Shown here one piece after another: positions 43,217 to 54,051 of a DNA stretch of 64,000 nt (positions are counted from its first letter, which is position 1; each line of letters starts with the position of its first letter). The notes under the pieces were generated by a model. It was not told the DNA's origin. It was given only the letters and a program-made list of their open reading frames with translations, and searched no databases. The stretch is from an uncultured Eubacteriales bacterium (GTDB lineage: Bacteria; Bacillota; Clostridia; Tissierellales; Peptoniphilaceae): positions 1 through 64,000 of the forward strand of contig UQFH01000003.1 in assembly GCA_900540185.1 (NCBI GenBank), written 5' to 3'. The position numbers were made by a program, and so were the translations under genes.

Positions 43217-45937
43217 ATGGGGTTATTTGAAAAGATTTTTGGCACACCGTCCGCAAAAGAGTTAAAAAAGATTGAGCCGATTGCGGATGAGGTTATGAGC
43301 CTTGAAGATAAATATAAAGCGTTATCCGACGAGGAATTAAAAAATAAGACGCTCGAGTTTAAAGAGCTTTTGAACGAAGGAAAGACGCTTGATGATATTC
43401 TCCCTGAAGCATTTGCAGCTATAAGAGAGGCGGATTATCGTGTTTTGAAGATGCGCCCTTTCAGAGTACAAGTAATAGGGGGACTCGTTTTACACCAAGG
43501 AAGGATTGCGGAAATGAAGACCGGGGAAGGAAAGACTTTGGTCGCAACTTTGCCGGCATATTTAAACGCACTTTCCGGAAAGGGAGTACACATTGTCACG
43601 GTCAATGATTACCTTGCAAAGCGTGACAGAAACTGGATGGGCAAGGTTTTTGAATTTATGGGATTAAAAGTCGGCGTTATCGTTAACGGAATGGATAATG
43701 CCGAAAGAAGAGATGCATACGATGCGGATATAACTTACGGGACCAACAATGAGTTCGGTTTTGACTATTTGAGAGACAATATGGTCATTTACAAGGGCAA
43801 TATGGTTCAAAGGGGACAAAATTTTGCAATCGTTGACGAAGTCGACTCGATTTTGATCGACGAAGCAAGAACGCCGCTCATTATAAGCGGTCAATCCGAC
43901 AAGCCGACCGATCTTTACGGCAAGGCAAAGGCTTTTGCAAGCACTGCAACGTTCAGGTATTTGGACCCGAACGAAAAGCCAATCAGTCCGCTTGATTTCG
44001 ACAAGGATATGCCGGAAGAAACGGTGGATTATGTCATAGACGAAAAGGGCAATTCCGTCTCACTCACGGAGCTCGGCACGAAGGACGCCGAAAGGTTTTT
44101 CGGTGTTGAAAATCTTGCGGATATCGACAATATCGAGATTATGCACCACATAAATATCGCTCTTAAAGCGAAGGCGCTTATGAAGAGGGACAAGGATTAT
44201 GTTGTAAAAGACGGCGAAGTTCTTATTGTCGACGAGTTTACCGGACGTATTATGTACGGCAGAAGGTACAGCGACGGGCTTCACCAAGCGATTGAAGCAA
44301 AGGAAGGTTTGGACGTAAGAAATGAGTCGATGACTCTTGCGACGATTACTTTCCAAAACTATTTCCGTATGTACGACAAGCTTTCGGGTATGACGGGGAC
44401 TGCAATGACTGAAGAAAATGAATTCAGAGAAATTTACGATATGGAAGTTATTGAGATTCCGACAAACAAGCCTGTTCAAAGGTTGGATTACGACGACGAA
44501 ATTTATGCTACAGTTGCAGGTAAGGATACGGCGATTGTTCGCGATATCAAGGAGTGTTTCGAAAAGGGGCAACCGGTTCTTGTCGGTACTATAACGATTG
44601 AGGACTCGGAGCATTTGTCGCGACTTTTAAAGAAAGAAAGAATTCCGCACAGGGTTTTGAATGCGAAGTTCCACGAAAAGGAAGCGGAAATTGTTGCACA
44701 AGCAGGACGTTTGGGCGCAGTTACGATTGCGACGAATATGGCAGGTCGTGGTACGGATATCATGCTCGGCGGAAATCCTGAACATATGGCTATGAACGAT
44801 ATTAAACGCGAAGTCGAGGATGAATCTCTTATTCCGAATATCGAAGGTCACGAAAATACGGATGATCCGGCACTTTTGGCATACAGAAAGAAATACCACG
44901 ATTTGGTTGACAAATACACAGAAGAAATCAAAGAAGAAAAGCAAAAGGTTATGGATGCCGGCGGGCTCCACATTATCGGAACGCAAAGACACGAAAGTAG
45001 ACGTATCGACAATCAGTTAAGAGGACGTGCGGGACGTCAAGGGGACCCGGGTTCGTCGAAGTTCTATATTTCAACCGAAGACGATTTGATGAGACTTTTC
45101 GGTGGAGAAACGCTAAAGAATCTCATTCAAAAGTACGGCGAAGGCGACGATGTGCCGCTTAAGCACAAGCTTATAACAAAGAGAATCGAAACGGCTCAAC
45201 GAAATGTCGAAGCAAACAACTTCAGAACTCGTAAGCACGTTTTACAATACGACGACGTTATGAATCAACAAAGAAATATCATTTACGGAGAAAGAAAGAA
45301 GTTGCTTGACGAAGGCAATATCAAGTCACAAATTCTCGAAATGATTGATTCGGAAATCGATTTTATCGTGGATTCCGCTGCTTTGGATTTTGAAAAGACG
45401 GCAGAGTGGAATGCACCGGCTGCGGCTATTGAATTTGAAAGAGTTTTTGGAGTTGTTCCAAAAGAAGCCGACACGCCGAATGCGATGAAGGAAGAAGCGA
45501 AAGATTTGATTCTCGACGAATACAAGAGACGCGAAGACGAATTCGGCGAAGAAAATATAAGAAATATCGAAAGAATTCTTCTTTTGAGAGTTGTTGACGA
45601 AAAGTGGATGGACCAAATAGATGCTATGGATCAGCTTAAAACCGGTATCGGACTTAGAGCATACGGTCAAAAGGACCCGGTTCAAGCATACCAAATCGAA
45701 GGTTCACAAATGTTTGAAGATATGAACCGTGAAATCCGCTCCGACTTTTTGAGATTCCTCTTCCACGTTGAAGACCCGGGAAAGGTTGAAAAGAAGAAGA
45801 TGTCAAAGAATATCAAAGAAGGCGCTGCGGAAAAACAACAAACCGTGAAACGTCAAGCTCCAAAGGTTGGAAGAAACGATCCATGCCCATGCGGAAGCGG
45901 CAAAAAGTATAAAAACTGTTGCGGGAGGAATGAATAA
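43217..45937 (+). CDS. secA: Preprotein translocase ATPase SecA
   Basis: 906 residues, full length. Motor domains with MKTGEGKTL (Walker A), IVDEVDSIL (DEAD-like Walker B), NMAGRGTDI, and the helicase arginine region [15 protein letters not shown]. The C-terminal zinc tail [13 protein letters not shown] recruits SecB or ribosomes. It drives protein export through SecYEG. AAAGGAAG precedes the ATG. Its stop overlaps prfB by one base. Confidence 0.98.
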   Translation: MGLFEKIFGTPSAKELKKIEPIADEVMSLEDKYKALSDEELKNKTLEFKELLNEGKTLDDILPEAFAAIREADYRVLKMRPFRVQVIGGLVLHQGRIAEMKTGEGKTLVATLPAYLNALSGKGVHIVTVNDYLAKRDRNWMGKVFEFMGLKVGVIVNGMDNAERRDAYDADITYGTNNEFGFDYLRDNMVIYKGNMVQRGQNFAIVDEVDSILIDEARTPLIISGQSDKPTDLYGKAKAFASTATFRYLDPNEKPISPLDFDKDMPEETVDYVIDEKGNSVSLTELGTKDAERFFGVENLADIDNIEIMHHINIALKAKALMKRDKDYVVKDGEVLIVDEFTGRIMYGRRYSDGLHQAIEAKEGLDVRNESMTLATITFQNYFRMYDKLSGMTGTAMTEENEFREIYDMEVIEIPTNKPVQRLDYDDEIYATVAGKDTAIVRDIKECFEKGQPVLVGTITIEDSEHLSRLLKKERIPHRVLNAKFHEKEAEIVAQAGRLGAVTIATNMAGRGTDIMLGGNPEHMAMNDIKREVEDESLIPNIEGHENTDDPALLAYRKKYHDLVDKYTEEIKEEKQKVMDAGGLHIIGTQRHESRRIDNQLRGRAGRQGDPGSSKFYISTEDDLMRLFGGETLKNLIQKYGEGDDVPLKHKLITKRIETAQRNVEANNFRTRKHVLQYDDVMNQQRNIIYGERKKLLDEGNIKSQILEMIDSEIDFIVDSAALDFEKTAEWNAPAAAIEFERVFGVVPKEADTPNAMKEEAKDLILDEYKRREDEFGEENIRNIERILLLRVVDEKWMDQIDAMDQLKTGIGLRAYGQKDPVQAYQIEGSQMFEDMNREIRSDFLRFLFHVEDPGKVEKKKMSKNIKEGAAEKQQTVKRQAPKVGRNDPCPCGSGKKYKNCCGRNE

Positions 45938-47053
45938 TGGAAGTTACTAAGGACGTATATCATCAGATAGACGAGCTTATAGAGAAGGTGCAGGAAATCG
46001 GGGTGTCTCTTTGACCCTCAAAAAAAGAAGGATAAGTTAAATGAGTTAAAAAAGAAGAGTTTGGAGTCGGGTTTGTGGGACAATCCCGAGGAAGCCACTC
46101 TTCTTATGAAAAAGATAAATGACATCGAGTCGGAGTTAAATGACTACAATTCGCTTATAAAGGAACTTCGGGAGCTTCGATTTATGGTCGAGCTCTCCGA
46201 AGAATACGGTGACGAAAAAGAGTATATTATCGAGCTTAAAAAGCTCAAAAATCTCGAGAGGCGAGTCGTGGACTACAGCTACAGCCAAATGCTTACCGGT
46301 GAGTACGACACGGGAGATGCGGTAGTTCAAATCCACTCGGGTGCGGGCGGTCTTGAGGCGCAAGATTGGGCGGAAATGCTCTATAGAATGTATCAAAGAT
46401 GGTCCCAACGAAAGGGATTCAAGCTTAATATATGCGACATTTTAAAGGATACCGAGGCCGGCATAAAGAGTGTTACTTTTGCGGTTCAGGGGAGAAATGC
46501 GTATGGATATTTGAAAGCGGAAAAAGGCGTGCACAGACTTGTTCGTATAAGTCCGTTTGACACGGCTCGAAAGAGACATACGAGTTTTGCAAGTGTGGAT
46601 GTAATTCCGTCGCTTGACGACGATATAGAGGTTTCGATAAATGAAAATGACCTTGAAATCGACACTTATCGTTCGAGCGGCGCAGGCGGACAAAGTGTCA
46701 ACACGACGGACTCTGCGGTTCGAATAAAACATATTCCGACGGGCATTGTGGTTTCCTGTCAAAACGAAAGAAGCCAACTCAAAAACAAGGAGGTTGCTCT
46801 TAAAATTTTGAAGGGAAAACTCATAGCTTTGAAAGAGGAGGAGCGCAAGGAAAAGATTGAGGACCTTGCCGGGAACTATTCGAAAATCGAGTGGGGCAGC
46901 CAAATCAGAAGTTATGTTTTTCACCCGTACAAAATGGTCAAGGACCACCGAACGAACTTTGAAATCGGCGACGTTTCGTCGGTTATGGACGGCGAGATTG
47001 ACGAATTTATAAGGGCGTATTTGCTCTTTAAAAAAAAGGAAGGCGCAAATTGA
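45937..47053 (+). CDS. prfB: Peptide chain release factor 2, programmed +1 frameshift
   Basis: 371 residues made by joining 45937-46011 to 46013-47053. The first 25 codons end CTT TGA C at 46009-46015, the classical prfB slip site, with a Shine-Dalgarno-like GGGG at 46000-46003 just upstream. The second frame starts DPQKKKD and runs to the end. RF2 features are the SPF anticodon tripeptide (RISPFDTARK) and SSGAGGQSVN with the GGQ loop. It terminates at UGA/UAA, and in-frame UGA gives autoregulation. A start at 46061 would lose the N-terminal domain. Confidence 0.97.
46000..46015 (+). promoter_or_regulatory. Programmed +1 frameshift site of prfB
   Basis: GGGG-TGT-CT-CTT-TGA-C: an internal Shine-Dalgarno-like run followed by the slippery CTT and the weak stop context TGAC. 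Confidence 0.95.
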
Positions 47054-47469
47054 AATTCGAATTAAAAAGTTTGGACGACACAACTTCAATTGCGAAGAAA
47101 ATAGCGGAGATTTTAAAATCGGGCGACGTCGTTTTTTTGGAAGGCGACTTGGGAACGGGGAAGACCACTTTTGTGAATGAAATCGCAAAAATTTACGGCA
47201 CCCTTGCAAAGAGCCCGACTTTTTCGCTTGTAAATCTTTATGACGGCGAGAAAAAAATTTCGCACATCGACCTCTATAGGCTCGAGACAATTGATGATGC
47301 GCTAAACATCGGCATCGAAGAAATTCTTGACGATGACACGATTAAGTTTATCGAGTGGCCCGAAATTTTGGGAGATGAGCCGTTTGATTTAAAGCTCACT
47401 TTCAAATACGAAGACGGAAAACGCGTGCTATATCTCGACGGAGATGCATTAAAAAGAGGAGATTTTTAA
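47050..47469 (+). CDS. tsaE: tRNA threonylcarbamoyladenosine ATPase TsaE
   Basis: 139 residues. P-loop EGDLGTGKTTFVNE, Thr in SPTFSLVN, and FIEWPEILGDE near the end, all standard. With TsaB and TsaD, both encoded just downstream, it makes t6A37 on ANN-decoding tRNAs. Overlaps prfB by four bases and tsaB by one. Confidence 0.95.
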   Translation: MKFELKSLDDTTSIAKKIAEILKSGDVVFLEGDLGTGKTTFVNEIAKIYGTLAKSPTFSLVNLYDGEKKISHIDLYRLETIDDALNIGIEEILDDDTIKFIEWPEILGDEPFDLKLTFKYEDGKRVLYLDGDALKRGDF

Positions 47470-48128
47470 TGGACAAGGTTTTACTGAATTTACTTACGGG
47501 AACGGCATCCACCGGAGTTTCCATAACAAAAGGCGACGAGACTTTGATTTCGATTTCAATCGAAACGGGAATTCGCCAATCGGAAACGATTTTTAAAATG
47601 ATAAAGGATGCCTTTTCATATGTGGATTTGACAATTAAAGACATTGACGCGGTTTCGACATTAAAGGGTCCAGGCTCTTTTACGGGGCTTCGAGTGGGTC
47701 TTGCCGCCTCAAAGGCAATCGCTTTTGCAGTTGACGTGCCGATTGTTCTTGTTGACACGATGGACGCGATTTTTTATGAAGCAAATTATGAAAAAGACGT
47801 TCTCACAATTATGGACGCAAGGCGCGAGAGAGTTTATTTGAAAAAACACTACGGCGACGAAAGAGCAGACGAGATTTCGGAAGTTGCAGCAATTGAGCCG
47901 AGGGAAAACACTGTTGTCGTCGGAGAAAATGCGCTTAAATATAAAGAAATTTTCATGGAAAAAGGATATACTTTTATTCCGAAAAAAGATGTTTACTTAA
48001 CTATTAAAGGGCTCACCGAGGCGGCGCTTCGAGTGAGTGCGGATGACTATGTCGACAGCCTTCATTCGAGGCTCGAGTATCTTAAAAAAGACAGCGATGT
48101 CGTCACGGTGAAAAAAGAAAAGCTATGA
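47469..48128 (+). CDS. tsaB: tRNA t6A modification protein TsaB
   Basis: 219 residues of the ASKHA fold. The conserved LKGPGSFTGLRVGLAASKAI stretch is the TsaB signature; MDARRERVY is also typical. TsaB is the scaffold that dimerises with TsaD. Overlaps rimI by four bases. Confidence 0.95.
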   Translation: MDKVLLNLLTGTASTGVSITKGDETLISISIETGIRQSETIFKMIKDAFSYVDLTIKDIDAVSTLKGPGSFTGLRVGLAASKAIAFAVDVPIVLVDTMDAIFYEANYEKDVLTIMDARRERVYLKKHYGDERADEISEVAAIEPRENTVVVGENALKYKEIFMEKGYTFIPKKDVYLTIKGLTEAALRVSADDYVDSLHSRLEYLKKDSDVVTVKKEKL

Positions 48129-48526
48129 ATCTTAGAACACTCGAAAAAAGTGATGTTTATTGGGTGGGAAAAATCGCTTCTGAAATTTTTCACACAGGCG
48201 ATTTGGAATTGTTTTTTAAAAACGAAAACTACAAAATTATTGGCATCGAAAATGTGGCATTTGCGATATTTCAACTTGTCGCAGGTGAGGCGGAAATAAT
48301 TTATATAGCCGTTCGTGATGAGTTCAGACGGCAGGGCATCGGCGGAAAGATGCTCGAGTATTTTATCGAGAATTTCAAGCCGGAGAGTATTTTTTTGGAA
48401 GTTAGAGATTCAAATATAAATGCTCAGAAAATGTATGAAAAATACAATTTTAAAAATATAGGAATGCGAAAAGGCTACTATGAAGGGGGAGAGGACGCTC
48501 TTTTGATGGAGTGGAAGATATGTTAA
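48125..48526 (+). CDS. rimI: Ribosomal protein S18-alanine N-acetyltransferase RimI
   Basis: 133 residues, GNAT fold. Acetyl-CoA loop in RDEFRRQGIGGKML, then FLEVRDSNINAQKMYEKYNF and MRKGYYEGGEDALLM at the C-terminus, typical of RimI. It is usually encoded between tsaB and tsaD, as here. Overlaps tsaD by seven bases. Confidence 0.93.
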   Translation: MNLRTLEKSDVYWVGKIASEIFHTGDLELFFKNENYKIIGIENVAFAIFQLVAGEAEIIYIAVRDEFRRQGIGGKMLEYFIENFKPESIFLEVRDSNINAQKMYEKYNFKNIGMRKGYYEGGEDALLMEWKIC

Positions 48527-49518
48527 CATTAGCAATTGAAACGAGCTGCGATGACACAAGCATTGCGGTTGTCGAAAAACCGAATAAAGTTCTTTCAAAT
48601 GTCGTGCAGAGCCAAATCGACACGCACCTGAAATATGGAGGAGTTGTGCCGGAAATCGCTTCGAGAATGCACATCGATGCGATTGAAATCTGTTTAAAAG
48701 AAGCTCTTCTTCGTGCGGACAAAACGCTCGAGGACATCGATCTAATATCCGTGACACAAGGACCGGGGCTCATCGGGAGCCTTCTTGTCGGAGTTTCGTT
48801 TGCAAAGGCACTCGGCGTCGCAACGGGCATTCCGGTTGTTGGAGTAAACCACATGAAGGGACATATTGCGTCGAACTATATTTCAAATCCGGATTTAAAA
48901 CCACCGTATATCGCGCTTGTCGTGAGCGGGGGGCACACATATATCATAGACGTTGTCGACTACGACGAGTTTCATAAAATCGGCGAGACAAAAGACGACG
49001 CGACGGGCGAGAGCTTCGACAAAGTTGCGCGCGTTATGGGAATCGGTTATCCGGGCGGAGCGGAGCTTGAAAAACTTGCGAAAGACGGCGAGGATGTTCT
49101 CGATTTCCCACGTGTTTATCTTTCGAAGGACTCATTCGACTTTTCGTTTTCGGGACTGAAAACTGCGGTCATAAATTATATCAACACAGAAAATATGAAA
49201 GGCAATCCGATAAAGCGCGAAGACGTCGCAAGGAGTTTCCAGGAAGCGGTGATTGACGTAATCGTGGACAAGGTCATAAGAGCGGCAAATATGAAAAACA
49301 GAAAGACCATCGCAATCTCGGGCGGAGTTTCAAACAACAAAGCCATTCGAGACAGCATACAAAAAGCGGGCGAGGAATTTCAAATAAAAGTTTTGACGCC
49401 GGAAGCAAAATACACGGGAGACAACGCTGCAATGATTGGAGTTGCAGGATTTATACAATACGAAAAATACGGCGAATCGCCAATTGATTTTGTCGCCGAC
49501 CCGAATATGGGATTGTAG
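48520..49518 (+). CDS. tsaD: tRNA threonylcarbamoyltransferase TsaD
   Basis: 332 residues from ATG 48520 with GGAGTGG before it. ASKHA fold with LAIETSCDDTSIAV, the metal-binding HMKGH, SGGHTYI, GESFDKVARVMG, and ISGGVSNNKAIR. Catalytic subunit transferring the threonylcarbamoyl group to A37. Completes the tsaE-tsaB-rimI-tsaD set behind prfB. Confidence 0.97.
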   Translation: MLTLAIETSCDDTSIAVVEKPNKVLSNVVQSQIDTHLKYGGVVPEIASRMHIDAIEICLKEALLRADKTLEDIDLISVTQGPGLIGSLLVGVSFAKALGVATGIPVVGVNHMKGHIASNYISNPDLKPPYIALVVSGGHTYIIDVVDYDEFHKIGETKDDATGESFDKVARVMGIGYPGGAELEKLAKDGEDVLDFPRVYLSKDSFDFSFSGLKTAVINYINTENMKGNPIKREDVARSFQEAVIDVIVDKVIRAANMKNRKTIAISGGVSNNKAIRDSIQKAGEEFQIKVLTPEAKYTGDNAAMIGVAGFIQYEKYGESPIDFVADPNMGL

Positions 49519-49526
49519 GAGGAATT

Positions 49527-50051
49527 ATGCAGAAGAAACCTTATAAAATAATGACACTTATTGTGCTCGCAATTTATTCGATTCTCATTTTCAGTTTTCT
49601 CTCTTTGAAAATTGGGAACTGGTTCGTTGAAAAGAGCGACAATGAGATAGTTGTAAATTCGGAAAAAGAAGAGGGCGAAAGCTTTTCGGATTATGCGAAA
49701 CGCGTGACGAATCTCGTGCCGTTTAGAACAATTAAAGGCTACATCACACGCCTTAAAAACAAAGACATACTACCGATTTATGCATTCCAATTTTTTGTTT
49801 TAAACCTCATGGCAGCATTTCCATACGGACTGCTTTTGCCGGTTGCGTTTAAAAAGCTGAGACATTTTTGGGGAACGGTCGGATGCGTTTTTGTTATAGC
49901 GGCGATGAAAGAAATTTTTAAACTGTTTATTACGGTCGGAAGATGCGACATCGACGCCGTGATTTTGAACGTTGTGGGCGGAATGTTCGGATTTATGATA
50001 TTCATGCTCATCTACAAAAATCCAAGCATAAAAGAAGAAATAACTGACTAG
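49527..50051 (+). CDS. VanZ-family membrane protein
   Basis: 174 residues with about four hydrophobic segments. The core NLVPFRTIKGY, NLMAAFPYGLLLP and the helix ending DIDAVILNVVGGMFGF match VanZ-like proteins. The founding member gives low-level teicoplanin resistance; most have no known role. GGAGG precedes the ATG and it probably ends the secA transcript. Confidence 0.88.
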   Translation: MQKKPYKIMTLIVLAIYSILIFSFLSLKIGNWFVEKSDNEIVVNSEKEEGESFSDYAKRVTNLVPFRTIKGYITRLKNKDILPIYAFQFFVLNLMAAFPYGLLLPVAFKKLRHFWGTVGCVFVIAAMKEIFKLFITVGRCDIDAVILNVVGGMFGFMIFMLIYKNPSIKEEITD

Positions 50052-50078
50052 AGCTGTTTGAAAAGACAGCTTTTTTGT
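50051..50078 (+). terminator. Terminator after the VanZ gene
   Basis: AGCTGT / ACAGCT stem with loop TTGAAAAG and a TTTTTT tail, overlapping the stop codon region. Confidence 0.85.
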
Positions 50079-50264
50079 TTGCGTTTTTTTAAAAGACATA
50101 TAAGTAGATTGTGCGCTTTAAAAAATTTAACATAATTTTAACATTTGGCGGGTAATATGTATTTGAAATTTCGGGAGGGGGTGTGATATCATATATATAG
50201 ATAAGTGAAACAAAAATCACAATCAAAACACATGCAAGCTACATATTAAACAAAGGAGGTTTTT

Positions 50265-50765
50265 ATGTACAAAAAATTTAGCTATTTTACAAAAAAGGGA
50301 AGATTCGGAAGAATTATTTGGACTGCGGCAGTTCTTTTAATTATTAGCCTTTTCATGGGCTCGGGCGCAATGAAAAGCATCTACGAAAGCGACCCCAAAA
50401 AACTTGAAAGCACGATGAGCATATTAAAAGTGATCGTCGGACTCCACGCAATCTGGTTCGGCTATCTCGGATTTTACGACTTCTTCAACTTTTATTTTTC
50501 GGTCAAGAAAAAAATCAGCGGACTCGTACAAATCATTTTCGGAATTGCGGTAATTCTTCAAGTTTATTTCGCAACGCTCTCGATATTTGATTTAATCGGA
50601 CTTTCAAATATGCCTGACATACACAACTTGAGCACATTTGAAGGCTTGAACAATTTTAAATTTGTATTTCTGTCACTAGCTTTTTCAATCGTGACATATT
50701 TTATAAGAAGCCATGTTGAAAAGGGAGAATATGATTTAAGAACGACAATTGACGCAAGAATTTAA
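50265..50765 (+). CDS. Hypothetical polytopic membrane protein
   Basis: 166 residues, not recognised. Four probable membrane segments: about 17-35, 50-75, 87-110 and 127-145. Basic N-terminus (MYKKFSYFTKKGRFGRI). AAAGGAGG is seven bases before the ATG. A separate transcript is likely, since a terminator and about 190 bases separate it from the VanZ gene. Confidence 0.75.
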   Translation: MYKKFSYFTKKGRFGRIIWTAAVLLIISLFMGSGAMKSIYESDPKKLESTMSILKVIVGLHAIWFGYLGFYDFFNFYFSVKKKISGLVQIIFGIAVILQVYFATLSIFDLIGLSNMPDIHNLSTFEGLNNFKFVFLSLAFSIVTYFIRSHVEKGEYDLRTTIDARI

Positions 50766-50861
50766 TTACAAATGAATGGGCTGCATTGACGGCTCATTTT
50801 TTTGTGCCAATTTGCAAATGGGGGGGAATGTGTTATAATATTTATATACAAGGAGGGCAGG

Positions 50862-52478
50862 ATGGTTAAAAAATACAGAAAGCTTTTAGGTTACATAGGA
50901 CCTTTTAGAAAAAGGAGATTTTGGCTCGTAGTGCTTTGCGCAGCTTCGATTTTAATCGGCTCTATAATGCCGTTTTTCATCGGAAAGCTCGTAAATATGG
51001 TCACGGTGAGCGCACCTATCGCGGACATTTTAAAATTCGGAGCGCTTTTAATCATAATCGGACTTTTGGATGCGACTTTAAACTCGACGCAAAACTACAT
51101 ATGGCATATGTACAGCACGGAGTATTTGAACTATTTCAGAACGATTATGCTGCAAGCGGCGCTAAAAAAGAATGTAAAATTTTTCAAAGAGAACGACGAG
51201 GATTTCACCAACAGAATTTTGCACGACACGTCGATTCTCTCGTACGACATTTCAATCGGTTTTCCGATGCTCATTTTAAACGTGCTGAGAATTGGTATTG
51301 TCGTGGTTTTGATGTTTTATATGAGTCCGATACTCACGATTTTACCTCTTTTGATCGTTCCTATATACACGTTCACATTCCATAGAATCGACAAAAAAAT
51401 AAGAACGGCATCGAACAAAGAGAGACAACTTTTTACAAGAGTTTCCGAAACCGTAAAGGAATATCTGAACGGAGTTTTGCAGATAAAAATCAACGGCAAG
51501 GAAAAATTTTTCCTCGACAATTTTAAAAACACAATAAATGACTACACGGACTCGGCGAAGGATATAAAAAAGTACACCGCAATAAGTTACGGCGTGGGCG
51601 GATTTACAAAGGCGCTCCTTCCGATAGTTGTGCTTATTTCGGGTGCAATTTTAATTATAAAGGGACAACTCACACTGGGCTATCTCTTTGCGTTTTATTC
51701 ATATCTCGACTTTTTGTACGAGCCGATGACGAATCTTTCGGATTGGTACACGGGCATAAACGTCAGTCTCGGGATGAGCGACAGAGTTTTGAGTTTTCTT
51801 GAGGACGATATGGAAGAAGAGACCGGAGAGAAGATTCGCGGCATAAATTCAATCGAGTTTAAGGACGTTTCTTTTTCGTATGATTCCCAAAAGCCGGTTC
51901 TTAAAAGCGTGAATTTCAAATTTGAAAAAGGCGACATCGTTGGTATCATCGGACCGTCGGGTTCGGGCAAGTCGACGATTATAGACATAATCCTGAAAAT
52001 TTGGGACACATATACCGGAGAGGTAATTGTGAACGATACGGAGCTCAGAAAAATCAATCGCTCAAGCTACTACGACAATCTTTCGCTTGTTGAGCAGGAG
52101 CCGTTCATTTTCAGAGATACAATTATTAGAAATATTCAATTTGACAATGAAGTTGTCGACGAAAATGTTTTGAGGGAGAGCGAACTTTCAAATCTCGTCG
52201 AGAAAAAAGACGAGAAGCTCAACCACGAGCTTGCAACGAACGGAGCAAATTTAAGCGGTGGGGAAAAACAAAGAATCGCACTTGCACGCGCTCTTTACAG
52301 CGACAAGGATTTAATCATCCTTGACGAGTTTACGTCGGCTCTCGACAATGAAACCGAGGATAAAATTGTGCAAAATATAAAAAGACTCGGCGAAGAAGGC
52401 AAGATTGTAATCATCATAACGCACAGAAAAAGCCCACTTTCAATAACGAACAAGATAATCGATTTGGAAAAGTTTTAG
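50862..52478 (+). CDS. ABC-type exporter, fused membrane and ATPase domains
   Basis: 538 residues from ATG 50862 (AAGGAGGGCAGG upstream). An N-terminal six-helix ABC_membrane domain (about 15-290) is followed by the ATPase with Walker A GPSGSGKSTI, Q-loop LVEQEPFIF, signature LSGGEKQRIALARAL, Walker B LIILDEFTSALD (Phe in place of Pro) and switch His in ITHRKSPL. It acts as a homodimer or with a partner; substrate unknown (drug, lipid or peptide). A promoter TTGCAA-N16-TATAAT precedes it. Confidence 0.9.
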   Translation: MVKKYRKLLGYIGPFRKRRFWLVVLCAASILIGSIMPFFIGKLVNMVTVSAPIADILKFGALLIIIGLLDATLNSTQNYIWHMYSTEYLNYFRTIMLQAALKKNVKFFKENDEDFTNRILHDTSILSYDISIGFPMLILNVLRIGIVVVLMFYMSPILTILPLLIVPIYTFTFHRIDKKIRTASNKERQLFTRVSETVKEYLNGVLQIKINGKEKFFLDNFKNTINDYTDSAKDIKKYTAISYGVGGFTKALLPIVVLISGAILIIKGQLTLGYLFAFYSYLDFLYEPMTNLSDWYTGINVSLGMSDRVLSFLEDDMEEETGEKIRGINSIEFKDVSFSYDSQKPVLKSVNFKFEKGDIVGIIGPSGSGKSTIIDIILKIWDTYTGEVIVNDTELRKINRSSYYDNLSLVEQEPFIFRDTIIRNIQFDNEVVDENVLRESELSNLVEKKDEKLNHELATNGANLSGGEKQRIALARALYSDKDLIILDEFTSALDNETEDKIVQNIKRLGEEGKIVIIITHRKSPLSITNKIIDLEKF

Positions 52479-52512
52479 CCGAACGATTTAAACACAACTC
52501 AATACAAAAAAA

Positions 52513-52540
52513 TAAAGCTGTCCAAACGGGCAGCTTTTTG
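52513..52540. terminator. Terminator after the ABC exporter
   Basis: AAAGCTGTCC / GGGCAGCTTTTT hairpin with T run; also suited to the opposing lipoprotein gene. Confidence 0.85.
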
Positions 52541-52563
52541 AAATTCAATATTTTACATAAATT

Positions 52564-53097
52564 CTATTTATTTTGCGAGATTTCAGTTGGAGGGAACATT
52601 TCTCCAAATGCGTCGACCATTTTGTCGCCGTCAAACATACATCTTATTTTGTAGCTCTTTTTTGCAATTTCGGCCTTTGAGTCGTTGAAGAAAGTCACGT
52701 CAAAAGTCGCATCCACGGCGCCTTCCTTCTTGTCGGAAGGCACAGCTTTGAAGTTTTCGATTTTATAGTCCTTGACATTTGATTCGTAATACTTCGTGCT
52801 CAAAAGCTCCTGGTCGTTTAAGTATTTGATGAGTTGTTTTTCGGAGATGTATTCTCGAAGATCATCGTAATATTTTTTTACTGTCTTTTTCGCTTCGTCG
52901 TCAGCGTTTTCATTCAGTTCTTCTAAAGTGAAGATTTGGTTATCTGTCTTTTGTAAAACTTTCACTTGTTCGAAGAACAAATTTGCAAATTCCTCCGCCT
53001 TTTTGCTTCTTACGTCTTCATTTGTCTTGCATCCGCTGAATATCATCAGCGCTATTAAAATTGAAGTCATTGCAATTCGTATGGATTTATTTTTCAT
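52564..53097 (-). CDS. Hypothetical lipoprotein
   Basis: 177 residues. Signal peptide with lipobox MIFSGC gives a mature surface lipoprotein. The rest is charged and probably helical at first (about 30-100), then beta-rich with VDATFDVTFFNDSKAEI, which recalls DUF4878/DUF5105-like lipoproteins of Firmicutes. No function known. AAAGGAG precedes the ATG. Confidence 0.78.
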   Translation of the reverse strand: MKNKSIRIAMTSILIALMIFSGCKTNEDVRSKKAEEFANLFFEQVKVLQKTDNQIFTLEELNENADDEAKKTVKKYYDDLREYISEKQLIKYLNDQELLSTKYYESNVKDYKIENFKAVPSDKKEGAVDATFDVTFFNDSKAEIAKKSYKIRCMFDGDKMVDAFGEMFPPTEISQNK

Positions 53098-53211
53098 AAT
53101 TTCTCCTTTCTACAAAAATATTGAATTCTTTAATATAGTATTACCCAATAAAGTATTATAAACAACAGTTTGTATATGACCGTTATACAAAAATAAGCGA
53201 TAAATTACCGC

Positions 53212-54051
53212 TTATTTTTTTCTGAATACATATACGGAAACGATTAAGAGAAGAACGCTCATTGCAATTTTTATATATGCCGAGTTGTATCTCGATTTGA
53301 TATATCCGTTTTTCCAATTTTCAATTTTCTCGTCAATCTTAACCCATTTCAAATCGCAGATTCCGTTTTCGTCGGCGCTCATTTTGTCGCTGAAAAGATT
53401 TATGGATTCAGGATTTTTAAAGAGCGTACGATTAAACATCATGTCGACGTCTTGCGGCGAGTCCACATATTTTTTAAAGAGCGACTTGTTCACAGGATAC
53501 AAAATCCCGGAGTCGAAATAGTTTGTATTTTCCAAGAGGTCCGGATAGCTTTGTTTCGGAGCGGTTGTACCTACGATTTTTATCTTGACGATGTGTCCGA
53601 AAAGGCTGTCCTCATATGTTAAACCGGTTTCAAAATTGTACGAAAAATTGCTGCCGATTAAAACCGGAATCGGTTCGTCGGATTCGTAGTCGAAATCGAA
53701 ATAATTTTCAAGACCTTCTCCGTTTTCAATCTCAGGCGTTACAAGCTCGTACATATCCTTTGAAAAGAAAGTCTGTCTCGGCTCGAGCACGCCGTTTTTG
53801 TACATTTGCATAAATGAGGAATGCGTGTAGTATGGAATGTCCTTTTCCAAAAATTCATCCACAAGTTTCAAAGCATTGTCGGTAAATTCGCTCGGGTTTT
53901 TTTCGGAAACTCCGTCGAGATGATACAAATCTTTGCCTGTGAACTCATTCATTATATCATATCGTTTTATAATTTTAATATTATTTATAGCTAGCACAAT
54001 TAGAGCTATTGACAATAATACTAAAATCATTGAAAAAATTTTATTCCGCAA
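53212..54051 (-). CDS. Membrane protein with large extracytoplasmic domain
   Basis: 279 residues, not recognised. N-terminal membrane segment (about 5-24) and a C-terminal one (about 255-275) enclose about 230 extracytoplasmic residues. The layout recalls the exported domain of MacB/FtsX-type permeases (SNFSYNFETGLTYED), but the other membrane segments are absent. Overlaps the secreted-protein gene by 11 bases, so the two are co-translated. AT-rich; possibly acquired. Confidence 0.65.
   Translation of the reverse strand: MRNKIFSMILVLLSIALIVLAINNIKIIKRYDIMNEFTGKDLYHLDGVSEKNPSEFTDNALKLVDEFLEKDIPYYTHSSFMQMYKNGVLEPRQTFFSKDMYELVTPEIENGEGLENYFDFDYESDEPIPVLIGSNFSYNFETGLTYEDSLFGHIVKIKIVGTTAPKQSYPDLLENTNYFDSGILYPVNKSLFKKYVDSPQDVDMMFNRTLFKNPESINLFSDKMSADENGICDLKWVKIDEKIENWKNGYIKSRYNSAYIKIAMSVLLLIVSVYVFRKK

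Noticed and set aside
46061..46100. Internal start for prfB
   Set aside because: It ignores the frameshift site and drops a conserved part of the RF2 N-terminal domain.
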